The position numbers and the translations under genes are program-made. Below are positions 34,107-42,330 of a stretch of DNA of 64,000 nt, in pieces (position 1 is the first letter of the stretch; each line of letters opens with the position of its first letter). The notes beneath the pieces are model-generated. The model was not told where the DNA came from. It ran no database searches and saw only the letters and a list, made by a program, of their open reading frames with translations. The stretch spans positions 1,523,001 to 1,587,000 of the forward strand of contig NZ_CP015136.1 of assembly GCF_001618865.1 (NCBI RefSeq). The letters are read 5' to 3'. The DNA comes from Luteitalea pratensis. GTDB taxonomy: Bacteria > Acidobacteriota > Vicinamibacteria > Vicinamibacterales > Vicinamibacteraceae.

Positions 34107-36246
34107 CGGCACACCGGTCATCTCGATCACCACGCCGCTCGACGAAGAGTTGCTGTTCCACGCGATGCACGGTCGCGAGGAACTGGGCCGGATCAGCGAC
34201 TTCGAGGTGAGCCTCCTCAGCGAAAAGCCCGACGTCGACATCGACGCGGTCCTCGGCAAGAGCGTCACCATTCACCTCTCGTTGCCCGACGACAACGTCC
34301 GGCATTTCAACGGCTACGTCACGCGCTTCTCGCAGGGCGGCAGGATCGGCCGCTACTTCCAGTACCACGCGCGGGTGAACTCGTGGCTCTGGTTCCTGAC
34401 CCGCACCGCGGACTGCCGCATTTTTCAGGACGTCGACGTCCCGGAGATCCTGAAGCAGGTCTTCAACGACCACCCCGCGTCCAATGTCGCCTTCGAGCTC
34501 ACCGGCTCGTACCGCAAGTGGACCTATTGCGTGCAGTATCGCGAGACCGACTTCAACTTCGTCAGCCGCCTGATGGAGCACGAAGGCATCTACTATCATT
34601 TCCGGCATGTGGACGGGAAGCACACGATGGTGCTGACCGACTCGACGGCCAAGCACGAGGATACGCCCGGGTACGAGAAGCTGATCTACATCCCGCCAGG
34701 AACGATCGTGCGCAAGGAGTTCGAGCACATCAGCAGCTGGGACTTTGACCGCGAGGTGCAGCCAGGGAGTTACGTGCACGACGACTACGACCTCGAGCGT
34801 CCGAGCGTCGAGCTCAGGAGCAAGAAGGTGTTGTCCCGGTCGTACTCGCCAAGCGACTACGAGATCTACGACTACCCGGGCCACTACATCCAGGCGGGTG
34901 ATGGCAAACAGTACGCGTCGGTGCGGATCGAGGAGTTCGGGGCGCAGTTCGAGCTGGCACGAGCCTGGACCAATGCGCGTGGCGTGAGCGTGGGCGCGAC
35001 GTTCACCCTCGAGCAGTATCCCCGCGACGATCAGAACGGCAAGCACCTCGTCGTCGCCGGCAGTTACGACCTCGAGTTCAGCGGCTACGAGGGGCTGCCA
35101 GAAAGCGAGGGCTCGGAGTACCGGTGCAGCTTCTCGGCGATGCCCATCGCCGAGCAGTTCCGCACGCGCCGGCTGACGCCCAAGCCGTTCGTGCAGGGGC
35201 CGCAGACGGCGGTTGTCGTTGGGCCCGGGGGTGACGAGATCTTCACCGACAAGTACGGACGTGTGAAGGTGCAGTTCCACTGGGATCGGCGCGGCACGAA
35301 GGACGAGAAGAGCTCGTGCTGGGTCCGCGTCTCGCAGCCATGGGCCGGCAAGAACTGGGGCACTATCGCGATCCCGCGCATCGGGCAGGAAGTCATCGTC
35401 GACTTCCTCGAGGGCGATCCCGACCAGCCGATCATCACCGGGCGCGTCTACAACGCCGAGCAGATGCCACCCTACGATCTGCCGGCCAACAAGACGCAGT
35501 CGGGCATGAAGTCACGCAGCTCGCTCGGCGGCGGGGCGGCGAACTTCAACGAGATCCGGTTCGAGGACAAGAAGGGCGAGGAGCAGCTCTTCATCCACGC
35601 GGAGAAGAACCAGGACATCGAGGTCGAGAACGACGAGACGCACTGGGTCGGGCACGACCGGACGAAGACGATCGACCACGACGAGATCACGCACGTCAAG
35701 CATGATCGGACCGAGACCGTCGACAACAACGAGACGATCACGATCCACGCGAACCGGACGGAGCAGGTCGACAAGGACGAGAAGATTACCGTGGGTGGAA
35801 ACCGCACGGAAGGCGTAGGTAAGGACGAGGGCATTTCGATTGCCAAGAGTCGCACCAAGAGCGTTGGCGATGATGAGAAGGTCAACATAGGCAAGAGCCA
35901 AACGGTGTCGATCGGAGCGAATCGCTCACTCTCGGTAACCAAAGACGAATCGATCACCATCTCTGGCAAGCGCACCGACCAGGTGTCGAAAGATGAGGAC
36001 GTTTCCATCGGCAAGAAGCGCCAGGTCTCGGTCGGCGAGGACGATTCATTGCAGGTCGGCAAGAAACTGTCGCTGTCAGCCGGAGAGCAGATCGTCCTAC
36101 AGACCGGGTCAGCGAGCATCACGATGAAGAAGGACGGCACCATCACCATCAAGGGGAAGGACATCACCTTAGACGGCAGTGGCAAGGTCAACGTCAAGGC
36201 TTCGGGCGACGTCGTCATCAAGGGAAGCAAAGTCACGCAAAACTGA
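34099..36246 (+). CDS. vgrG: T6SS spike protein VgrG (TssI) with octapeptide-repeat needle
   Basis: 715 aa, GTG start inside the preceding gene. The gp27-like region (~1-380) includes the LSEKPDVDIDAVLGKSVT and YRETDFNFVSRLMEHEGIYY signatures. The gp5-like OB domain (~380-490) has KYGRVKVQFHWDRRG and CWVRVSQPWAGKNWG. A needle of 18 octapeptide units runs ~519-662, followed by a conserved tail (IVLQTGSASITMKKDG). There is no fused enzymatic domain. Codon and base composition shift towards A+T within the needle and remain so through the next two genes, suggesting that the 3' part of vgrG and its cargo cassette were exchanged together. Confidence 0.95.
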   Translation: MADGTPVISITTPLDEELLFHAMHGREELGRISDFEVSLLSEKPDVDIDAVLGKSVTIHLSLPDDNVRHFNGYVTRFSQGGRIGRYFQYHARVNSWLWFLTRTADCRIFQDVDVPEILKQVFNDHPASNVAFELTGSYRKWTYCVQYRETDFNFVSRLMEHEGIYYHFRHVDGKHTMVLTDSTAKHEDTPGYEKLIYIPPGTIVRKEFEHISSWDFDREVQPGSYVHDDYDLERPSVELRSKKVLSRSYSPSDYEIYDYPGHYIQAGDGKQYASVRIEEFGAQFELARAWTNARGVSVGATFTLEQYPRDDQNGKHLVVAGSYDLEFSGYEGLPESEGSEYRCSFSAMPIAEQFRTRRLTPKPFVQGPQTAVVVGPGGDEIFTDKYGRVKVQFHWDRRGTKDEKSSCWVRVSQPWAGKNWGTIAIPRIGQEVIVDFLEGDPDQPIITGRVYNAEQMPPYDLPANKTQSGMKSRSSLGGGAANFNEIRFEDKKGEEQLFIHAEKNQDIEVENDETHWVGHDRTKTIDHDEITHVKHDRTETVDNNETITIHANRTEQVDKDEKITVGGNRTEGVGKDEGISIAKSRTKSVGDDEKVNIGKSQTVSIGANRSLSVTKDESITISGKRTDQVSKDEDVSIGKKRQVSVGEDDSLQVGKKLSLSAGEQIVLQTGSASITMKKDGTITIKGKDITLDGSGKVNVKASGDVVIKGSKVTQN
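35653..36084 (+). repeat. 18 octapeptide repeats in the VgrG needle
   Basis: From residue 519 the protein can be cut into 18 consecutive 8-residue units, such as HDRTETVD, KDEKITVG, GNRTEGVG, KDEGISIA and KSRTKSVG. Octapeptide periodicity is the known signature of the triple-stranded beta-helix of T4 gp5 and VgrG. The units are diverged at the DNA level, so this is structural repetition and not a recent duplication. Confidence 0.85.
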
Positions 36247-36320
36247 CGGCACCAGAAGCCAGCAGCTGCATGCGAGTGCGCGCACTACTCAGGGCCGTCA
36301 TCAGGTATGGAGATGGGCAG

Positions 36321-37226
36321 ATGGAAATTGGAGAAATTATCGCTCCACCTGGAATGAGTCACGCGAGTGACCCCGAGTGTCCCTTCTGTCCTCTCGAGAA
36401 GGCGAAGCCATTCAAGACCTATCCCGGCGCATCGAAGAACGAGGATGCATTGAGGGATGTCATGGCCAACCCGAGTGTCCTGCCTTCGCGGCAATCCAGT
36501 GCCCGTCCCAAGACTGGAGGGGCGGACGAGCAAGCGACGTCGAGAGCAAAGGTGGCTCGAACCCCCCCCTTTCAGCATCCAGTGTTTGGAAACTATACCT
36601 ACGAAGCACATCATCTGATTCCAGGAACGGAGAAAGTTGCGCCTGGTTCGACGGCGACGGTGATGTCTGGTCATCCTATCGAAAAATGGATAGTGAAGGG
36701 CGCCAAGGTCGACAACGATACCGGCTATTCCATCAACAACTCCGACAACGGAACGTGGCTGCCATCGGCGCCTGCTGCGGTCAAGAAGAACCGCGCCAAT
36801 CCAACTCCAGTTAGGCCTTGGGCAAGCGAGCCGAAGGCCAAGAAGAATCCGGCGGCATTAACAGTAGCGGAGAAGCAGGAAATTGCCGACTACGCGGCAC
36901 CTGAGGGACAGTTCCATTACGGGCAGCATAAGGTACTGGCTGAGGAAGGCCAGCATTACACGTATCCGAAGGAGGTGCAGGATCGTTTGACCGAGCTTGA
37001 GAAACGAATCGAGGGTTGGGCGAAGGTATGTCTCTGCGATCCTGCACAGAGTAAGCCGCCGAGCCCTCCATTCAAGCCGACGTGGCAGATCAACGAGAAA
37101 CTCGATCTCGTTTCGATATGGATCGAGGTCGACATTACGTTGATGCCCCCCAGCACGTGGACCTACTTTATTTCCTCGTTCTCGATGGAAACGGCTCGCC
37201 GAGCCAGCACGATGACGACGGTCTGA
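36321..37226 (+). CDS. Candidate T6SS effector: AHH-type HNH/Endo VII nuclease
   Basis: 301 aa from the ATG at 36321, which has GGAG 8 bases upstream; an upstream in-frame ATG at 36270 lacks such a site. The N-terminal ~85 residues (GEIIAPPGMSHASDPECPFC) are a likely loading or adaptor region. The toxic domain has YEAHHLIPG (A96-H97-H98), then YSINNSDNGTWLP (N143-G144) and QFHYGQHK (H199, H203), the order expected of AHH nucleases in the HNH/Endo VII superfamily. No signal peptide is seen. It follows vgrG and precedes an immunity-like gene by one base. A+T content is visibly higher than in the T6SS core (28 of 60 G+C in bases 36301-36360, against 41 of 60 in bases 35281-35340). Confidence 0.78.
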   Translation: MEIGEIIAPPGMSHASDPECPFCPLEKAKPFKTYPGASKNEDALRDVMANPSVLPSRQSSARPKTGGADEQATSRAKVARTPPFQHPVFGNYTYEAHHLIPGTEKVAPGSTATVMSGHPIEKWIVKGAKVDNDTGYSINNSDNGTWLPSAPAAVKKNRANPTPVRPWASEPKAKKNPAALTVAEKQEIADYAAPEGQFHYGQHKVLAEEGQHYTYPKEVQDRLTELEKRIEGWAKVCLCDPAQSKPPSPPFKPTWQINEKLDLVSIWIEVDITLMPPSTWTYFISSFSMETARRASTMTTV

Positions 37227-37227
37227 T

Positions 37228-37788
37228 ATGTACGTCGCAATTCGATCCAATCCGTTCCACGAGCGCGGCATCTTCGAAGACCCGATTCTTCCGGACGGCA
37301 TCTCGCTCCTCGAGGGAGCAATGGTCGATTGGCAGCCGAGTGGGCCGTTGATCTTCCGCAGCAACTGCGACAAGGACCATCCCCCTCGGCCGTACATGGG
37401 CGGAGCGCTGCCGGTATGGTCCGAAACACTGCTGCGGACGTTTCGAGGTTTGGGAATCGACAACATACAGGCGTTTCCCGCTACGATCGTTACCGAAGAT
37501 GCGGCTGTCTCATGGACGAACTACTTCGCCATCAACGTCATCGGTCTGGTCGATGCGGCTGACCTGTCCGCCTCGACATATACAAAGATCGACACGGCCG
37601 CGAGTGGAGTGCCGCGGCTCAGGTTCACCAAGCTTGTCATTGACCTGGCGAAGGCCGCTGACCTGCCGCTGTTCCGACTGGCGCATTCACCACTGACGCT
37701 CGTTCTGCAAGCAAGGCTCGTTGACGCACTGCGCGCGATCCCGATGCCAGGTGGTTGGGGTATGGCGTTCGACGAGTTGGGGACGTAA
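37228..37788 (+). CDS. Candidate immunity protein (Imm11/DUF1629-like)
   Basis: 186 aa, starting one base after the effector stop. The middle and C-terminal pattern (FRGLGIDNIQAFPATIV, NYFAINVIGLVDAADLSAS, LFRLAHSPLTLVLQARLVDA) resembles Imm11/DUF1629 proteins. That family occurs as immunity partners of polymorphic toxins and T6SS effectors, frequently beside HNH-type nucleases. It has no signal peptide, so it would neutralise a cytoplasmic toxin, which matches a DNase. It shares the reduced G+C of the effector (35 of 60 in bases 37501-37560). Family assignment is by pattern only. Confidence 0.7.
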   Translation: MYVAIRSNPFHERGIFEDPILPDGISLLEGAMVDWQPSGPLIFRSNCDKDHPPRPYMGGALPVWSETLLRTFRGLGIDNIQAFPATIVTEDAAVSWTNYFAINVIGLVDAADLSASTYTKIDTAASGVPRLRFTKLVIDLAKAADLPLFRLAHSPLTLVLQARLVDALRAIPMPGGWGMAFDELGT

Positions 37789-37818
37789 GACGGCGAATGT
37801 ACCGCCATCGCCCTATCG

Positions 37819-38196
37819 TCAGCCCATGATGTTCTTGTCGTTGTGAAACAACGGATCGCCCAAGCGGCCGACGTTCTTGCCTTCGTACTTCACGTCGAAC
37901 GAGTACAGCATGAGCTCGCATTTACCCTTGAATTTGCCGCTGATGACGCCCCCTACGGACCCAGGCTCGTCACCGGCCGACATCATGTAGTTGGCGTCCT
38001 TGGTCATCGGCATCTGGCCGTCGGTCTTCACGGTTGTCGGACCAGAGGATGTATCGGACGACTTGCCGATGTTCGGATAGGGAATGGGGACGGGGCCCGC
38101 GGGCGTCGGCGTCTTGCAAACGTCTGGAAAGACCATGCTCATCCCTCCGCTGCTCTTGTGAATGACACCGCGCGAGTTGGCAAAAACGGTCGGCAT
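37819..38196 (-). CDS. DUF4150 PAAR-like tip protein
   Basis: 125 aa. The N-terminus MPTVFANSRGVIHKSSGGMS followed by PDVCKTPTPAGPVPIPYPN is the DUF4150 signature; DUF4150 is a PAAR-like fold that caps VgrG. The rest (TKDANYMMSAGDEPGSVGGV, FDVKYEGKNVGRLGDPLFHN) completes the domain. No toxic C-terminal extension is present, so it is a bare tip or adaptor. It is the last gene of a reverse-strand operon that includes a DUF2169 adaptor; DUF2169 and DUF4150 work together in Agrobacterium Tde2 delivery. It converges with the immunity gene, 30 bases apart. Confidence 0.88.
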   Translation of the reverse strand: MPTVFANSRGVIHKSSGGMSMVFPDVCKTPTPAGPVPIPYPNIGKSSDTSSGPTTVKTDGQMPMTKDANYMMSAGDEPGSVGGVISGKFKGKCELMLYSFDVKYEGKNVGRLGDPLFHNDKNIMG

Positions 38197-38235
38197 GACG
38201 GTCTGTCTGCTCCTGGCTGACGAATGGGTCGCCGG

Positions 38236-38799
38236 CTATGGAAAGATCTCGCTGACCTGACAGGTGAAGCCGGGGATCACATCGCCGAGATCGAGACGAT
38301 CGCCCGACCGAAACGTCACCGGTCGCGCCAACTGACGACTGCAGGTCGCGCTCCGGTCGTCCGGATCCACTATGACGACGAGCGGCACGCCGGCAGACAG
38401 ATACGCGTTGACCTTCCGCTGGAGGTCGGACCGGCGCTCCTCCGGCGATCGCACTTCGACAGCGAGATCCGGCGGCCCCTCGAAGAACCCCTTCGGTGCG
38501 GGCGACGGAACCCGTTCCCCTCGGACGAACGCGACGTCCGGCGCACGAACGGTATCGGGTTGCGAAGCGAGCTTGAACCCGACTCCGGTGAGCACCACTC
38601 CAGCCGGCTGCCGCTGGAGGTGTTGCTGAATGAGAACCAGCAACCGCGTCACGATCTGGCCGTGCTCGAACCCGACCGGGCTCATCCGGACGACCCGGCC
38701 CTCGATGAGCTCGTAACGGGAGTCGTCCCGAGGCCGTCTCTCCAGTTCTTCAGCGGTGACCAGAGGAGTGGCGCTGGACATGTCGACGCTTCGGTGCAT
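38236..38799 (-). CDS. Uma2-family (DUF820) PD-(D/E)XK-like protein
   Basis: 187 aa; an alternative in-frame ATG lies at 38781. Segments YELIEGRVVRMSPVGFEHGQ, APDVAFVRGERV, PPDLAVEVRSPEER and VNAYLSAGVPLVVIVDP match the Uma2 family. In this family the Asp, the Glu of the EV(L/R)SP motif and a following Lys resemble a restriction-endonuclease-like active site. Cellular function of Uma2 proteins is unknown; they are abundant in cyanobacteria and acidobacteria. It sits between the thiolase-like and DUF4150 genes of the accessory T6SS operon, with 39 bases to the latter and 124 to the former. It may be an insertion without functional connection. Confidence 0.85.
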   Translation of the reverse strand: MHRSVDMSSATPLVTAEELERRPRDDSRYELIEGRVVRMSPVGFEHGQIVTRLLVLIQQHLQRQPAGVVLTGVGFKLASQPDTVRAPDVAFVRGERVPSPAPKGFFEGPPDLAVEVRSPEERRSDLQRKVNAYLSAGVPLVVIVDPDDRSATCSRQLARPVTFRSGDRLDLGDVIPGFTCQVSEIFP

Positions 38800-38923
38800 G
38801 GCATCCTACCATCGTCGATAGCGATGGTCGTGCCACCTGATCTGCGAACGCAATCGGCTGGGTACACCGCACAGCGTGCAGGAATTGCTCCGGGCGCGTT
38901 CGCCGAAGTCGGCAGTTCTCGAA

Positions 38924-39973
38924 CTAGCTCGGCACGACAGAGACGATCGCACAAGCACGCGGCTCGCGGTCCGAGGCCGCCCACACGAGCGACGGCCCAG
39001 GGCGCGTCCCGTTGCGGAGCGATTCGGCCGCCAGTGCCACGAGGATCGCACCCATCGCGGCGCCGGCGTCGCCGAACTTGTCGGCGGGATGCTCGATGAC
39101 CATCTCCGCCGAGAAGAAGTCGCTGTGCCTTACCCGAGCGACCCCCCACAGCTTGGCATCGAAGCTCTCGCCATTGAACCCTGCAAACGTCGTGGCCACA
39201 GGCGGGACCGGTTGCTCCAGGCGCTGACGTGCCTGGCCGAGCGCGACGGCGAGCCCTTCACCACGAGCGGGAGCGTCGCCATAGCGGTGTCCGGGATCCA
39301 TGGTCGACGCAGCCGCGTTCACGACGACCCGCGGCCCGGTGTGAGAACCGGTGGATCGTCCAGCCGACAGCACGTAGAACGCGGCGCCCTCCCCGGGAAT
39401 GAAGCCGTCCATGACGCGAGGCCCGAGGATGCGCTCTTCGACGTCGAGTTCGCTCAGCAGGCGCAGGTCGAGAAACGTATCGACACCGCCAACGACGACG
39501 GTCTCGACCGCGCCTGCTTTCAGCAACTGCGACGCGCGCTCCAACGCGAGCAATGCGGCGGCGCGTCCCGACGGCAACGTGACGCTTCGCTGGCGATCGA
39601 CGGCGATGCCCGTCAGCTGCTGCAGGTACTCGGGCACCCGCATCAGCCAGGGCGACTCGGCCGGCGTCAAAGGCGGGAGCCCGAGAATCACCGCTACGGG
39701 GCCACCCAGATTGGCCGCCACTGCGCTGAACGACGGAGCTGCGAGCCGCAGAATCCGTCGTGCGCGCGACGGGAGCGGAAGCCCGTCGATCTCGGGCGTG
39801 AGCGTGCCCAGCGCATCCTCCGGGACGAGCCCCATCGAGATCGGTTCGAAGTAGCGGTCCATCACGTGCGAGTTGCCGATGCGCGCGATCCCGGCGCGCG
39901 CCGACGCCCACACCTGCTCGGTCCCGCTGCCGATCGCGCACAGCACGTGCGTGGCACCGATCGAGGCAGTCAT
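38924..39973 (-). CDS. Catalytically dead thiolase-fold (ketosynthase-like) protein in a T6SS operon
   Basis: 349 aa from the ATG at 39973, which overlaps the DUF2169 stop by 4 bases. The fold is recognised from VETVVVGGVDTFLD (160s), FIPGEGAAFYVL (191-202) and the C-terminal ADKFGDAGAAMGAILVALAA. At the three catalytic positions of beta-ketoacyl synthases this protein has other residues: the nucleophile Cys position is L133 (TLPSGRAA), the first His is N267 (GFNGES) and the second His is D302 (FGDAGAAMG). It cannot carry out Claisen condensation. Position beside DUF2169 and DUF4150 genes points to a structural or chaperone role in effector loading. The alignment was made by eye. Confidence 0.78.
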   Translation of the reverse strand: MTASIGATHVLCAIGSGTEQVWASARAGIARIGNSHVMDRYFEPISMGLVPEDALGTLTPEIDGLPLPSRARRILRLAAPSFSAVAANLGGPVAVILGLPPLTPAESPWLMRVPEYLQQLTGIAVDRQRSVTLPSGRAAALLALERASQLLKAGAVETVVVGGVDTFLDLRLLSELDVEERILGPRVMDGFIPGEGAAFYVLSAGRSTGSHTGPRVVVNAAASTMDPGHRYGDAPARGEGLAVALGQARQRLEQPVPPVATTFAGFNGESFDAKLWGVARVRHSDFFSAEMVIEHPADKFGDAGAAMGAILVALAAESLRNGTRPGPSLVWAASDREPRACAIVSVVPS

Positions 39974-41010
39974 GAGGTGGCCTCTGCGCTGCCCGCGCGC
40001 GACACGACGATCTTCTCGACCTTCAGGACGCGTCGATCGCACGGGAAAGCCGCGCGCCACGTGAGGCACACGCGATTCTGATCCGGCTCTATCCACAGCG
40101 TCTCGAGGCGCGCGGCAGGTTCGTCTGTAGTCCCGGCGACAGTCACGGCGACGACGAGCCGCGGATCCGGGATAGTCAAGGCAATCGGGCCGTCCGGCAA
40201 TGCGCCTGACACATGCACCTGCTCCCCGACGGTCAGATAGCGATCGAAGGCGAAGTCGGGCGCGGCGCACTGCAGGAAACGCGGGTCGAAATCGTCCGGC
40301 AGGTAGGGCGCGCGGCTGCGCTGCCAGCGCTCGTCGTAGGTGCCGGCAAACGCGCGTCGCGGGAGCCACGACGCCGCGATTGGAGCGAGGCAGATCGGCG
40401 CCGGCTTTTGACCAGGCTGCTGGAGCGGCGCCTCCGGACTCTCGATGTTGGGCAGCGGCTGACCCTCGAGGTTGGGCGGCGGCGGTGGATCCTTCTGGTC
40501 GCCGGCGGGTTGTTCGCCAGCAAATCCGCAGCCGACGGGGTTCCGCTCCTCGGACAACACGACCTCGCCGCGTCGATGGCTCCCCCCGAACGCGCGCTCC
40601 CAGACGAGCGGCATCGATTCGAACGGTCGCGGATCGGACGGACGGCCGTCACGCCAGACGCGGTCGCCGGTGACGAGCATCGTCCGCTGACGTCCCGCGA
40701 CCGCAACCGACACCTGCGTCTGTCGCACCGGCCGTCCAGCCGGCGCCCACGCGCTGCCGATCAGCAGCACATCGGTTCCGGGCTTGCCGATGTGCAGTTC
40801 CGACGGCACCCGCAGGCTCGTGGACGTGGGATCGCCGTAGTACTCGTCGGCGAGAACGACAGGGGCCTGTTCATCCGATAGCGAAAGCTTCGGCCGGATG
40901 TGCAGCGTCGCCTTGACGACGACGTACAAGGTATCGATGCCGGCACGATCCGGGAGCACGGCCATGGCAGTCTTGAACGGCGTGGTGTTCTGCAGCTGCA
41001 GCACGGTCAC
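39970..41010 (-). CDS. DUF2169 T6SS effector-adaptor protein
   Basis: 346 aa from the GTG at 41010, which overlaps the upstream stop by 4 bases (GTGA). It reads LQLQNTTPFKTAMAVLPDRA, VVVKATLHIRPKLSLSDEQA, DVLLIGSAWAPAGRPVRQTQ, PFESMPLVWERAFGGSH and NPVGCGFAGEQ, the pattern of DUF2169. In Agrobacterium a DUF2169 protein is the adaptor that links the Tde2 effector (which carries a DUF4150/PAAR-like region) to its VgrG. Here the cognate tip could be the DUF4150 gene two genes downstream. It is translationally coupled to the thiolase-like gene (ATGA overlap). Confidence 0.88.
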   Translation of the reverse strand: MTVLQLQNTTPFKTAMAVLPDRAGIDTLYVVVKATLHIRPKLSLSDEQAPVVLADEYYGDPTSTSLRVPSELHIGKPGTDVLLIGSAWAPAGRPVRQTQVSVAVAGRQRTMLVTGDRVWRDGRPSDPRPFESMPLVWERAFGGSHRRGEVVLSEERNPVGCGFAGEQPAGDQKDPPPPPNLEGQPLPNIESPEAPLQQPGQKPAPICLAPIAASWLPRRAFAGTYDERWQRSRAPYLPDDFDPRFLQCAAPDFAFDRYLTVGEQVHVSGALPDGPIALTIPDPRLVVAVTVAGTTDEPAARLETLWIEPDQNRVCLTWRAAFPCDRRVLKVEKIVVSRAGSAEATS

Positions 41011-42308
41011 GCCCCTCCATCGGCCGACAGCGCCGCGCGCGCGGCCGCCATCATCTTGCGCTGGCGTGCCGTGAAGGCGCGTGTCTCGACGTCGTACTTG
41101 CCCTGCGTCCTGGCCTGCAGTTCGAGCACCAGATCCGGGCGGCGTAGCATGGGGCCGGTCTCCACGGCGGCGACCCTCGTCGACTGTGACGTGGCGATCC
41201 CTCGAAGGTGGCGTGCCGTCGCGTGCATGCCCGGTCGGCGCGCCAGCCAGTGCTGCCGGACGGCGTCGACGTCGGGCAGCGGCCACAGCGCGTCCGGTGG
41301 CGGCACCAGGTTCGCGTCGAGGTCGTCGTCTTCGAACGCGGGCACGTCAGGCGCCGCTTCCTGCCTGGCAAGACCGTCGCGCTCCAGAACGGCTCCCGTG
41401 ATCCAGCAGTACGCCTCGCCGCATGCCCGTGCCACCGCGTCGTGCTTCATGCCAGCGATGCAGGCCTCGGCGGCCCGAACGGTGCCGATGTGTCCCAGTG
41501 ACCAGACGGCTTGCGGACGCAAGGCGGCGATTCGAAGTGCGGCATACACGACTTCGTGGCTTTCGGCGTTGCCGAGCAGCGCGAGCAGACGCAGATAAGG
41601 ACCGGAATGGGCGTCGAGCGCGGCGCCCTGCCCGGTCACGACCCGCCACGCCGCGCGATTCCCTCGGCGCGTGCCCGTTTCGGCCGCGGCGTAGCGGACG
41701 GACGGATCAGGGTCGACGAGTCCCCGGGCGATCCACTCCTCGGCCGCATGCCCCGGCAGATACTGGGCTGCCCGCATCGCGTCGGCTTTCGAACTGGCGT
41801 CTCCGTGCTCGAATGCCGAGGCCAGTTCGGAACCGGGGGCCGCGCGCAGGAATGCCTTCAGCCTGCAGAGTGCGGCCTTGCAGGATGGCGTGTCGCGTTC
41901 GCCGAGGACTCCCGCGGCGCCGCGCAGCGCCGGTCGCGTACCGAGCAGTTCCAGTCCGCGGACGATCGGGGCAAGCACTGGATGGTCGGCCGCGCGGAGT
42001 GCCGAGAGGAGAGCCTGTGTCGCGGCAGGATCGGTACTCGAACCAAGAAGCGCCGCGCCGACCGCAGTTCGGTGAGGGTCCCCGGACGACATCGCCGCGA
42101 TGGCGACGTCGATGAACCCGGGGCCTGCCGCCCGGACGCCGTCGAGCGCTCCGTGAAGGCGATCTTCGGTCCACGACCAGACTTCGTCGAGGCTGCGCGT
42201 CAGGCTGACGAGTTCGCCCTCCCAGCGTCCCCACAGAAACGCGGCTTCGTCGAGGCTCTCCTCGACGAGGTCGTCGAACGCATGTGAAGAGCCGGACGTC
42301 AGTGGCAT
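41007..42308 (-). CDS. HEAT-repeat protein, TIGR02270-like
   Basis: 433 aa from the ATG at 42308. The protein starts SHAFDDLVEESLDEAAFLWG, then has helical HEAT-type repeats (AVGAALLGSSTDPAATQALL, RYAAAETGTRRGNRAAWRVV, QAVWSLGHIGTVRAAEACIA). The C-terminal region is conserved in TIGR02270-type proteins: LWPLPDVDAVRQHWLARRPG and the terminal FTARQRKMMAAARAAL. Such proteins accompany T6SS or VgrG accessory clusters with DUF2169 genes. The alpha-solenoid suggests a scaffold binding several partners. It overlaps the DUF2169 start by 4 bases. Molecular function unknown. Confidence 0.8.
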   Translation of the reverse strand: MPLTSGSSHAFDDLVEESLDEAAFLWGRWEGELVSLTRSLDEVWSWTEDRLHGALDGVRAAGPGFIDVAIAAMSSGDPHRTAVGAALLGSSTDPAATQALLSALRAADHPVLAPIVRGLELLGTRPALRGAAGVLGERDTPSCKAALCRLKAFLRAAPGSELASAFEHGDASSKADAMRAAQYLPGHAAEEWIARGLVDPDPSVRYAAAETGTRRGNRAAWRVVTGQGAALDAHSGPYLRLLALLGNAESHEVVYAALRIAALRPQAVWSLGHIGTVRAAEACIAGMKHDAVARACGEAYCWITGAVLERDGLARQEAAPDVPAFEDDDLDANLVPPPDALWPLPDVDAVRQHWLARRPGMHATARHLRGIATSQSTRVAAVETGPMLRRPDLVLELQARTQGKYDVETRAFTARQRKMMAAARAALSADGGA

Positions 42309-42330
42309 CGAGGCCTGTGAGGCGGTGTGT

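Noticed and set aside
35653-36084. CRISPR-like or recent DNA repeats in vgrG
   Set aside because: The repetition is at protein level (octapeptides of a beta-helix); DNA units differ from each other and there are no spacers.
36270-36320. Upstream start for the AHH nuclease
   Set aside because: The ATG at 36270 has no ribosome-binding site while the ATG at 36321 has GGAG at 8 bases; kept only as an alternative.
36377-36814. Overlapping 145-codon frame within the nuclease gene
   Set aside because: The frame containing the AHH and NNxxNG motifs is the coherent one; this one is Ser/Arg/Gly-rich without motifs.
38236-38799. Uma2 protein as a T6SS DNase effector
   Set aside because: Uma2 proteins are widespread as stand-alone genes without secretion links, and there is no immunity gene here; position in the operon may be accidental.
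38924-39973. Fatty-acid or polyketide ketosynthase
   Set aside because: The Cys-His-His catalytic positions are Leu, Asn and Asp, and no acyl carrier protein or reductase gene is near.
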